From the NCBI GenBank assembly GCA_015232795.1, contig JADFYX010000094.1:1-8853 (forward strand): a stretch of DNA of 8,853 nucleotides. The letters run 5' to 3'. Below the pieces are notes generated by a model. That model was given only the letters and a program-made list of their open reading frames with translations, was not told the origin of the DNA and made no database searches. The position numbers were made by a program, and so were the translations under genes. Origin of the DNA: Magnetococcales bacterium (lineage in GTDB: Bacteria; Pseudomonadota; Magnetococcia; Magnetococcales; JADFYX01). Below, in pieces: positions 1 through 5,234 of this stretch. Every line of letters begins with the position of its first letter. Positions within the stretch are counted from its first letter, which is position 1.

Positions 1-1
1 A

Positions 2-622
2 GTGTATGACAATCCGCCTCCAAAAATTCCTGGCACGTCAAGAGGTGCATGGAAATATGGGAAACGTCTTGGCTCAGTTTCTCAGCTTGCCTCCAAGTAT
101 AGGGACTTGGCATCAACTTATAACGTTGACACCTATGGAAAACGCCGCACTGTCAATGCTTTCTCCAGTGTATTTATGCTGAAAACTCTCAAGTGCCCAG
201 TACGCATAGTCTGGGTCTTCCATCGTTCCCAGTGGGTGGCTTTATTCACCACAGACATGACCATTTCCATTGAACAAATCATTGAATTCTATGCTGCAAG
301 GTGGAAAATTGAGGCCGCCTTCAAAGAGCTGAAACAGGATATTGGCAGCCAACGCAGCCAGACTCGAAACAAGGTTGCTGTAAAAAATCATCTGCAATTT
401 TGCATGATGGCCATGACCATAACCTGGATCTATGCTTCTAAACTGGATTCCAGTCTAACACGCAGACATCGGGTAAATGGGCGTGGTAGTTTTGCTTTCT
501 CTGATATTCGACGAACAATCGCAAAATCTGTTTTAACAGATGACTTTTTAAAGGGTTTGCTAAAATCTAGCAAACCCACACAAAACACCTTGGCCTCAGT
601 GCTTTTGCGTATGGTAGCGTAA
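2..622 (+). CDS. IS4-type transposase, C-terminal part (5' end outside window)
   Basis: This is the C-terminal 206 residues of a DDE transposase that would move an insertion sequence by cut-and-paste. The clearest mark is the IS4-family signature Y-(2)-R-(3)-E-(6)-K, met exactly by Y97, R100, E104 and K111 in FYAARWKIEAAFKELK; the Glu is the third catalytic acid of the DDE triad. It lies just after a beta-strand segment (VALFTTDMTIS, 79-89), as expected in this fold. The following NHLQFCMMAMTITWIYAS segment is the usual hydrophobic tail helix. The frame is open up to base 2, so the GTG there is probably an internal Val codon and the gene starts to the left; full-length relatives are usually about twice this long. 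No matching terminal inverted repeat can be identified because only one end is visible, so the right edge of the element somewhere after 622 is not located. The reading frame visible here is intact. Confidence 0.85.
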   Translation: MYDNPPPKIPGTSRGAWKYGKRLGSVSQLASKYRDLASTYNVDTYGKRRTVNAFSSVFMLKTLKCPVRIVWVFHRSQWVALFTTDMTISIEQIIEFYAARWKIEAAFKELKQDIGSQRSQTRNKVAVKNHLQFCMMAMTITWIYASKLDSSLTRRHRVNGRGSFAFSDIRRTIAKSVLTDDFLKGLLKSSKPTQNTLASVLLRMVA

Positions 623-738
623 ACAAAACGGTGAAACTTCAGTAACAAGGTGACCGCGATTTCTCCTGATACACCAGATAAACCAATATCTTATGCCATG
701 TACACACCGCCAACTGCCGAATCTGGATTATTTGCTGA

Positions 739-1080
739 TTATGCCCCTGCTGGTGGTTTACTACAGCAGTGCCCAACGTGTTTCAGATTATCCACCTCAT
801 TCTTTTCAGTATAATGGATCCAATCTCTCATTTTACGTGCTAGAAAGCCTTTACTCGGTGGATAACCGATGTCAGAAAGTAATTTTTCCAACTCTTGGAT
901 ATGGGTTTTATGTAAATCGTAGGAGGCCGTTACCTGCCCCTTTTCCCAGTTTGAATCTACAGCAGTGACTCCGCTCAACATTGTGAGTGCTTCAGCGATT
1001 ATCTCTTCACACTCAACACAAACCATCTCCTCTACCTTCAAGGTTCGTGTAACGAGATAAGCTTCCTGGGTCGTTGCCAT
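739..1080 (-). CDS. Small HMA-domain metal-binding protein (copper-chaperone-like)
   Basis: A 113-residue cytosolic protein with no signal peptide or membrane segment. Residues about 10-75 fit a ferredoxin-like heavy-metal-associated (HMA) domain: the site MVCVEC (19-24) is the MxCxxC Cu(I)-binding loop, followed by helix 1 (EEIIAEALTML), the GVTAVDSNWEKGQVTASYD beta hairpin, helix 2 (HIQELEKLLSDIGY) and a terminal segment. It differs from classic CopZ (about 70 residues) in a roughly 40-residue tail ending HVGHCCSKPPAGA, where H101, H104, C105 and C106 could form a second metal site. The start at 1080 is chosen because a strong AGGAGG lies 7 bases upstream (1088-1093); the longer in-frame ATG at 1110 would put that Shine-Dalgarno inside the coding region. 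It is the second gene of an operon, 88 bases after the Met-rich periplasmic protein. The likely role is cytosolic Cu(I)/Ag(I) binding or delivery. The metal is inferred; mercury or zinc cannot be excluded. Confidence 0.82.
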   Translation of the reverse strand: MATTQEAYLVTRTLKVEEMVCVECEEIIAEALTMLSGVTAVDSNWEKGQVTASYDLHKTHIQELEKLLSDIGYPPSKGFLARKMRDWIHYTEKNEVDNLKHVGHCCSKPPAGA

Positions 1081-1087
1081 GATTGTT

Positions 1088-1093
1088 CCTCCT
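1088..1093 (-). promoter_or_regulatory. Ribosome binding site of the HMA gene (decides the start)
   Basis: Read on the minus strand this is a perfect AGGAGG, seven bases before the ATG at 1080. It falls inside the longer open frame that begins at 1110, so it fixes the shorter 113-residue protein. Confidence 0.8.
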
Positions 1094-1168
1094 AGATTCG
1101 TAATATCCATTTGGTTTTTACAAACAGATAGTCCCTTTGTTTTGATTAATACTTACCTCCATCACTGT

Positions 1169-1726
1169 TTAGATATTGCTTCCACCCCACCCTGGGCAGC
1201 CTGATGTTACTTGGTTTGCTTGGCTTTTCTGGTTGGTATCAAACTGGTCATAGAGGGCCTGGAATGCTTGAGAAACATTTTGGTGGTTTGCAATTGCTTG
1301 CCCCATGGCCTGTAGGTGTTGATCTGTCAAATCTGTACTATCGGCAGTGCTGCCGTGCATGGTGCGAATTAAATCATCATGGGTGGTAGATTGCTCTGTG
1401 ACGGTTTGGGCAAACTGCTTCCAGGCGTTTTCTTGTTGGCTGGTAATTTTTAATTGCCCCTTTAATGTGTCCAGGTATTGAGTAGTGGTGGCAGGGTCTG
1501 TCATGTGAGTTCCTGTTGCCCCCATCATTGTCGACCCCATCATACCTTGGTGGTTAAATTGACCATGTTGAGATCCCATCATGCTCGACCCCATCATGCC
1601 ATGATACCCAGAGGTTCCCATTCCACCTACCCCATGGGCGAAGGCACCTACAGCAGTGTATGTGCCAAATGCAATAACAGCTATTGCGGCCAGGCTCAAA
1701 AATGTTTTTGATGTAGTTTTGTTCAT
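1169..1726 (-). CDS. Met/His-rich Spy/CpxP-like periplasmic protein
   Basis: A 185-residue secreted protein. The start at 1726 has a GGAGGT Shine-Dalgarno at 1731-1736. Residues 1-30 are a Sec signal peptide: Lys at 3 and 7, hydrophobic core LSLAAIAVIAF, and a likely signal peptidase I cut after A-F-A30. The mature N terminus (31-75) is Gly/Met/His-rich with four MMG motifs (44-46, 49-51, 62-64, 67-69), ten Met and five His, typical of periplasmic Cu(I)/Ag(I)-binding stretches. Residues 83-172 are predicted all-helical, with Spy/CpxP-style (LTxxQ-like) segments such as LKITSQQENAW and LTDQHLQAM, the fold of periplasmic chaperone and metal-stress sensors Spy, CpxP and ZraP. A single Cys (177) lies near the C terminus. 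It is first in an operon with the HMA protein and divergent from a two-component pair whose kinase has a similar Met/His cluster, so induction by that system is likely. The Spy-like assignment rests on composition and motifs, not a search. Confidence 0.75.
   Translation of the reverse strand: MNKTTSKTFLSLAAIAVIAFGTYTAVGAFAHGVGGMGTSGYHGMMGSSMMGSQHGQFNHQGMMGSTMMGATGTHMTDPATTTQYLDTLKGQLKITSQQENAWKQFAQTVTEQSTTHDDLIRTMHGSTADSTDLTDQHLQAMGQAIANHQNVSQAFQALYDQFDTNQKSQANQVTSGCPGWGGSNI
1521..1600 (-). repeat. Duplicated Met-motif cassette inside the Spy-like gene
   Basis: Two 26-base copies (1521-1546 and 1575-1600) differ at three positions and start 54 bases (18 codons) apart. They encode the matching decapeptides HGMMGSSMMG (residues 42-51) and QGMMGSTMMG (60-69), separated by a His/Gln-rich linker. 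The arrangement suggests growth of the metal-binding region by duplication. Confidence 0.7.
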
Positions 1727-1761
1727 GGCGACCTCCAGGTTTAAGTTATAATGGTTAACCG

Positions 1762-1777
1762 GATAATCCAGATTATC
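1762..1777. promoter_or_regulatory. Perfect inverted repeat upstream of the Spy-like gene
   Basis: GATAATC and its exact reverse complement GATTATC are separated by two bases (CA). The repeat is centred about 43 bases before the Spy-like start codon, and an 8-base palindrome GGTTAACC sits beside it at 1753-1760. It could be a dimeric regulator's operator or a small leader hairpin; the sequence does not decide which. Confidence 0.4.
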
Positions 1778-1930
1778 TTCTTGCTTATTTCTTTCGACTC
1801 AAATATAGCAAGAAAATATCCTTTTTTTATAGTGTTTTATTGTAAAAGATTTGCTACCATTTGTCTGAAATTAAACATAATTATTACAGGTCATCCATAT
1901 TGCTACAGCACTGTTACCGGGCCAGAACAA

Positions 1931-1952
1931 ATGTCACATTCATGTCATGTTT
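1931..1952 (+). promoter_or_regulatory. Tandem 11-base direct repeat, possible OmpR/PhoB-type response-regulator site
   Basis: ATGTCA occurs at 1931-1936 and 1942-1947 with an 11-base period, giving two tandem half-sites on the same face of the helix (ATGTCACATTC, then ATGTCATGTTT). OmpR/PhoB-family regulators bind head-to-tail as dimers to direct repeats of this spacing, and PhoB half-sites contain TGTCA. It lies about 95 bases before the response-regulator start, which suits autoregulation and possibly divergent control of the Spy-like operon. Only two half-sites are seen, so chance is possible. Confidence 0.45.
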
Positions 1953-2047
1953 ACCTCTTAAAAGTAACAATTCTGTCGTACTTTTTTGGGTTAGGGTTCC
2001 ATTTTTTTCACAAGCTCTGAGCAAAGCAAATTAAGGATAGCCAAAAC

Positions 2048-2794
2048 ATGAGCAACGCTAACCAAGCCCAAGGTGACACTGTTTTGATTGTTGAGGATGA
2101 TGAGGAGACTCGGACCCTTATACAAGAATATCTAGTTGAGAATGGCTGTCAGGTGCGTGCAGTAGGAGGCGGCGAGGGGATGTGGGAACTGTTGGCAGGC
2201 TGGGAGCCTGATGTCATCATCATGGATTTGATGCTGCCGGGTGAGGATGGCCTTACCCTCTGCAAAAAACTGAGTGTTAGTGATGAAACGGCAGCTATTC
2301 CGGTAATAATGTTAACTGCCAGAGGAGGAGAAACTGACCGTATTATTGGTCTGGAAATGGGTGCGGATGATTATATGCCCAAACCCTTTAGCGCAAGGGA
2401 GCTTCTCGCCAGAATTAAAAGTGTTTTGCGTCGCTCTCGTGCTATGCCCAAAGAGAGTAAACCCAAGGAGATTTCCCAAATCAAATTTTCGGGATGGACT
2501 TTCCATCTTTTGGCCCAGCAGTTGTCATCACCAGATGGGGTAATTGTCGAGTTGACCAAAGGGGAATCAGTCCTGCTGCAAGCCTTTTTGCAACATCCAA
2601 ATGAAATTCTAGACCGAGACCGGATAATGGCATTCTACTCCATGCGCGAGGCAACTATCTTTGACCGTAGCATTGATGTACAGATCGGTCGTCTACGTAA
2701 ACGTCTGCGGGATGATAGAAAAAATCCAAAAATTATTAAAACGGTATGGGGAAAAGGCTATATGTTGACCGCAAAAGTGGAGGAAATACAGTGA
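2048..2794 (+). CDS. OmpR/PhoB-family response regulator
   Basis: A 248-residue cytoplasmic transcription regulator of standard family length. Residues 11-128 form the receiver: acidic pocket D17/D18, phosphoacceptor D60 in IIMDLMLPGEDG, switch T90 in PVIMLTA, and K112 in ADDYMPKPF. Residues about 145-243 form the winged-helix DNA-binding domain, with the recognition-helix region DRSIDVQIGRLRKRLRDD and the C-terminal wing IIKTVWGKGYML. All key residues are present. A ten-base gap separates AAGGA (2033-2037) from the ATG at 2048. The stop codon overlaps the kinase start by four bases, so the two are translationally coupled partners. Position next to a Met-rich periplasmic protein and an HMA chaperone suggests a CusR/CopR-like role in copper or silver response. 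An envelope-stress role like CpxR or RstA is the main alternative. Confidence 0.92.
   Translation: MSNANQAQGDTVLIVEDDEETRTLIQEYLVENGCQVRAVGGGEGMWELLAGWEPDVIIMDLMLPGEDGLTLCKKLSVSDETAAIPVIMLTARGGETDRIIGLEMGADDYMPKPFSARELLARIKSVLRRSRAMPKESKPKEISQIKFSGWTFHLLAQQLSSPDGVIVELTKGESVLLQAFLQHPNEILDRDRIMAFYSMREATIFDRSIDVQIGRLRKRLRDDRKNPKIIKTVWGKGYMLTAKVEEIQ
2779..2784 (+). promoter_or_regulatory. Ribosome binding site choosing the kinase GTG start
   Basis: GGAGGA lies six bases before the GTG at 2791. The in-frame ATG at 2746 has no comparable site and would bury 16 codons in the response-regulator gene, so the GTGA overlap start is preferred. Confidence 0.75.
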
Positions 2795-4227
2795 TTCGTT
2801 TATGGCCCGGCTCACTCTCAGGGCAAATGGTGTTGATTTTGTTTGCCGGAGTTTTCTTGGCCCTTATCTCAAGTGCTGCAATTCATCTAAATGACAGAAA
2901 TCAGGCTTTGTCATCTTTTGGCGGTATTCAGGCTGCACAGCGATTTGCCACAATCGTACAACTACTGGACCCTTTACCAAATGATGAAAGACACAAAATC
3001 GCCTCTATAGTTGAAACCCCGTTGCAGTTTGTGCGTTTTCTGGATGGTGAGCCACCAATGGCAGATGTTAAGTCGGATGATAAAGAGGAACAACACGTTC
3101 GCAATCTTTTAAAAAACTATTTGGGAGATGGTTGGCAGTTACGCATTGCCATTATGAATGTGGAGGAGGGGCAGCAACCTATCCCAACTAACATGATGAA
3201 TTCCATGGCCCATCAAATGCCAGCCATGATGATGCGTCGCCACCATCAAAACCACATGGTGACGATGAATAGGATTTTCCCCCAAGCTATCTCTTTTTTG
3301 GCTCAGGTGCGTCTTTCAGACGGTAGTTGGTTAGAGTTCCACAACCATCTACCCAAAGAGGTCTTTACTTGGCCTCAACATCTAATCCCATCTCTTGCTA
3401 TCTTGTTTGTGCTGGTTACCTCTCTGGCATTTTTGGCTGTGCGCCTTGTTACACGACCACTATCTCTATTATCCAGCACGGCACAAGCTTTGGGAGACGA
3501 TATCAATCGCTCTCCCATGGTGGTTTCTGGTCCTAGTGAAGTCCGGCGATCCGCAGAAGCATTAAATACCATGCAAGCCCGAATTGTGCGTTATATTCAT
3601 GAACGCACACATTTGCTCGCGGCAATCTCCCACGACTTAAAAACTCCTCTAACCCGGATGCGCTTACGAATAGAGCGACTAGCTGATGAAAAAACCCAAG
3701 ATGATTTATTGCGTAACCTAACTGAAATGGAGGGGATGACCGGGGCAGCTTTGGACTATATAAGAGGCATGGAAGGGATGGAAGAAGTGCAGAAGGTAGA
3801 TATGCTTTCTATGTTGGAAAAACTCCAGGAGGAGTTTGCAGAGCTTGGTCATGAGGTCCACATACAGTGCTCTGATTTACCCCCCTTTCCAGTTATGCCC
3901 AAAAGCTTGAAAAGGTGTCTCAATAACCTGCTTTTAAATGCTGTCACTTATGGAAAACGTGCAAAAGTAAGAGCAGATGTTTTGGGAAGCAGGCTTAGAA
4001 TATCAATTGCCGACAATGGACCGGGTATCCCCGAAGAGGATTTTGAAAAGGTTCTTGAGCCTTTTGTCCGTTTGGAAGAGTCTCGTAACCGAAAAACCGG
4101 AGGAACTGGCTTGGGCCTGGCAATTTCCCGAAATGTCATAAGATCTCACGGCGGTGAGCTTAAACTAAGAAATTGTCCAGAAGGTGGGTTGGAAATAATA
4201 TTAACGATACCAAGCCCTAAGGCATGA
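2791..4227 (+). CDS. Membrane sensor histidine kinase with Met/His-rich periplasmic loop
   Basis: A 478-residue inner-membrane kinase, partner of the regulator just upstream (GTGA overlap). Domain order: TM1 about 11-33; periplasmic domain about 34-196; TM2 about 198-219; HAMP about 220-272; HisKA with H281 in the H box ISHDLKTPLTRMRLR; and an HATPase domain with N box around N379/N383, G1 box DNGPG (408-412), an F box near EPFVRLEE, and G2 box GGTGLGL (437-443). The H-box form and layout resemble EnvZ, RstB and CpxA. The periplasmic loop has a striking cluster at 135-159 with nine Met and four His in 25 residues, a composition typical of Cu(I)/Ag(I) binding. This matches the Met-rich protein encoded divergently. 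Sensing of periplasmic copper or silver is therefore inferred. The start at 2791 is chosen over 2746 because of a well-spaced GGAGGA. Confidence 0.9.
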   Translation: MIRLWPGSLSGQMVLILFAGVFLALISSAAIHLNDRNQALSSFGGIQAAQRFATIVQLLDPLPNDERHKIASIVETPLQFVRFLDGEPPMADVKSDDKEEQHVRNLLKNYLGDGWQLRIAIMNVEEGQQPIPTNMMNSMAHQMPAMMMRRHHQNHMVTMNRIFPQAISFLAQVRLSDGSWLEFHNHLPKEVFTWPQHLIPSLAILFVLVTSLAFLAVRLVTRPLSLLSSTAQALGDDINRSPMVVSGPSEVRRSAEALNTMQARIVRYIHERTHLLAAISHDLKTPLTRMRLRIERLADEKTQDDLLRNLTEMEGMTGAALDYIRGMEGMEEVQKVDMLSMLEKLQEEFAELGHEVHIQCSDLPPFPVMPKSLKRCLNNLLLNAVTYGKRAKVRADVLGSRLRISIADNGPGIPEEDFEKVLEPFVRLEESRNRKTGGTGLGLAISRNVIRSHGGELKLRNCPEGGLEIILTIPSPKA

Positions 4228-4278
4228 TTTCTCAGGTTGATTATTAGCTAGCTTTCTTGCAAAGGTTGAATGTATATT

Positions 4279-4312
4279 CTAGGTTGTGGAAAAGCTGACC
4301 TAGCCAGTTTTT
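4279..4312 (+). terminator. Weak candidate terminator after the sensor kinase
   Basis: CTAGGT (4279-4284) and ACCTAG (4298-4303) could pair across a 13-base loop, followed shortly by five Ts (4308-4312). The stem is short and AT-rich with a large loop, so this is only a possible intrinsic terminator. It lies between the convergent ends of the kinase and the antitoxin remnant. Confidence 0.22.
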
Positions 4313-4328
4313 AGGTAATTGAAGTGGT

Positions 4329-4565
4329 TCAATACCTCGCCTCAGCACGGAGTTTGGTAAGAGTTGTTGATGATGGTTCACCAGTTACGGTTATTTGATC
4401 CCGAAATCCTTTCATTTCTGACACTGCAACAGGTTGGGTTGTAATTTAGGTCTGCACGGCAACAGGCTTGCCACGACGAAGAATTTAAATCTCTTCGCCC
4501 TGCTCAACCTGTCGCAATATGAAAGAGAGATTTGCCTTTGCCTCACGTACATTGATACTAATCAT
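4329..4565 (-). pseudogene. Decayed Phd/YefM-type antitoxin (two in-frame stops)
   Basis: Translating the minus strand from ATG 4565 gives a 79-codon frame with stops at 4487-4485 and 4448-4446 and a natural end at 4331-4329. Segment 1 (26 residues) begins MISINVREAKANLSFILRQ and ends VEQGEEI; segment 2 is ILRRGKPVAVQT; segment 3 contains MKGFRDQITVTGEPSS and ends LRAEARY. This is the full colinear architecture of a Phd/YefM antitoxin: an N-terminal DNA-binding domain with the ReAKanLs and G..i.i.RrGKPVA motifs, then the toxin-wrapping tail ending in the LR.E.RY-like terminus often seen next to PIN-domain toxins. No frameshift is needed, only two nonsense changes. A good AGGAAGG (4575-4581) survives nine bases before the start. 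No toxin gene follows: the next 100 bases reach the convergent kinase. The first stop leaves only 26 codons, too short to act as an antitoxin. Confidence 0.8.
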
Positions 4566-4583
4566 AGGGCATATCCTTCCTAA

Positions 4584-4603
4584 GTGACTACATTATGTGA
4601 CTA
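4584..4603. promoter_or_regulatory. Direct repeat upstream of the antitoxin remnant
   Basis: GTGACTA occurs twice (4584-4590 and 4597-4603), 13 bases apart, right before the remnant's ribosome site. It may be the relic operator of the lost toxin-antitoxin operon. Chance is not excluded. Confidence 0.3.
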
Positions 4604-4636
4604 TAATATTAGAAAACTGGATTGGCTACTATCTAT

Positions 4637-5113
4637 TTAATAACCTTGTAACCAAGCCTCAATATCCATGAGACAGCACCCTCCACGGGGATTCAATTTT
4701 TCACATTGGCAGCCATGCTTTTTCATACTCTTTTTGATTTTGGCAACTACTTGTGTAGTTCCTGTTTTTTCAAAATCATTTAGCACATCCTCTTTTAACA
4801 CCTTGTAGCAATAACATAATGGTGTCTTGGGGTGTTCATCCTTGATAGTGACACGATTGATCAAATGTTCCTGTTTAAAGAGGCTTTCTGAAACACAATC
4901 AAAATAAACGACATCACATTGTGGGTTTTCACAAAAATGGTAATTTCCACCATTATCAACTTTATTACGATATTGTCTTTTCAGGGTATGTTGGGGTGTA
5001 ACGGTTTTAACTGCTTTTCCTATTGTGTCGCAGATAGGGCAGATAGGTTTTGCCAATTTGCATTGACCACTATCACTATCCGGGTTCGTTAGGTTATCGG
5101 CTTTGATGTTCAT
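4637..5113 (-). CDS. Cys-rich CopZ-N-like putative Fe-S-binding metallochaperone
   Basis: A 158-residue soluble protein with 12 Cys. The N-terminal half has CPIC (C25/C28), then C61, C66 and C73 in a treble-clef-like arrangement that could bind zinc. The C-terminal half is a BFD-like [2Fe-2S] domain: LCYCYKVLKEDV (C100, C102), then CQC (C135, C137) and GGCC (C146, C147). This two-part layout matches the N-terminal region of Archaeoglobus fulgidus CopZ, which carries a zinc site and a [2Fe-2S] cluster and is fused there to a C-terminal HMA domain. Here the chain ends at AWLQGY with no HMA domain. In CopZ this part is proposed to reduce Cu(II) for chaperone loading; that role here is inferred. 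The start is taken as ATG 5113 with a weak AAAGAG upstream; a GTG at 5131 is in frame but has no visible ribosome site. It is transcribed alone, between the hybrid kinase and the antitoxin remnant. Confidence 0.72.
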   Translation of the reverse strand: MNIKADNLTNPDSDSGQCKLAKPICPICDTIGKAVKTVTPQHTLKRQYRNKVDNGGNYHFCENPQCDVVYFDCVSESLFKQEHLINRVTIKDEHPKTPLCYCYKVLKEDVLNDFEKTGTTQVVAKIKKSMKKHGCQCEKLNPRGGCCLMDIEAWLQGY

Positions 5114-5234
5114 GAACTGCTCTTTAAACACTTTTAAACTTATAAATAATTTGAATATGTGATGGTCATATGGTTGCAGTTGCCCTGAATGTGGTGGAAG
5201 ATGCTAAGGCAAACTACCATGACAGTCAGGTGCT

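Larger units (their letters stand above)
1727..2047. promoter_or_regulatory. Divergent regulatory region between the Spy-like operon and the two-component pair
   Basis: This 321-base AT-rich stretch has no credible gene; the open frame across 1751-2020 lacks protein character. It must hold promoters for both directions. I see no strong consensus sigma-70 promoter, which is common where a response regulator activates. Minus-strand candidates are weak: a GATAAT -10 inside the inverted repeat with TTGAGT 19 bases upstream, or TATAAC close to the ribosome site. The plus-strand gene has AAGGA at 2033-2037, ten bases before its ATG. Two ordered sequence elements, listed separately, are the best operator candidates. 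Confidence 0.6.

Noticed and set aside
650..814. Plus-strand frame from GTG 650 (VTAISPDTPDKPISYAMY...)
   Set aside because: Its second half is antisense to the HMA gene, it has only a weak AAGG-like site, and no family is recognised; it is more likely a chance frame beside the IS end.
693..968. 91-codon plus-strand frame
   Set aside because: Largely antisense to the HMA gene and without recognisable protein character.
1081..1110. N-terminal extension of the HMA protein starting at ATG 1110
   Set aside because: The extension contains the AGGAGG that serves the ATG at 1080.
1751..2020. 89-codon plus-strand frame in the divergent intergenic region
   Set aside because: AT-rich and Phe/Ile-rich with no ribosome site; it overlaps the candidate operators and looks like a chance frame.
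2746..2790. Longer kinase start at ATG 2746
   Set aside because: It lies inside the response-regulator gene without a ribosome site, while GTG 2791 has GGAGGA and the typical four-base overlap.
5155..5171. Short inverted repeat ATATG/CATAT upstream of the CopZ-N-like gene
   Set aside because: Five-base AT-rich arms with a seven-base spacer are easily expected by chance.
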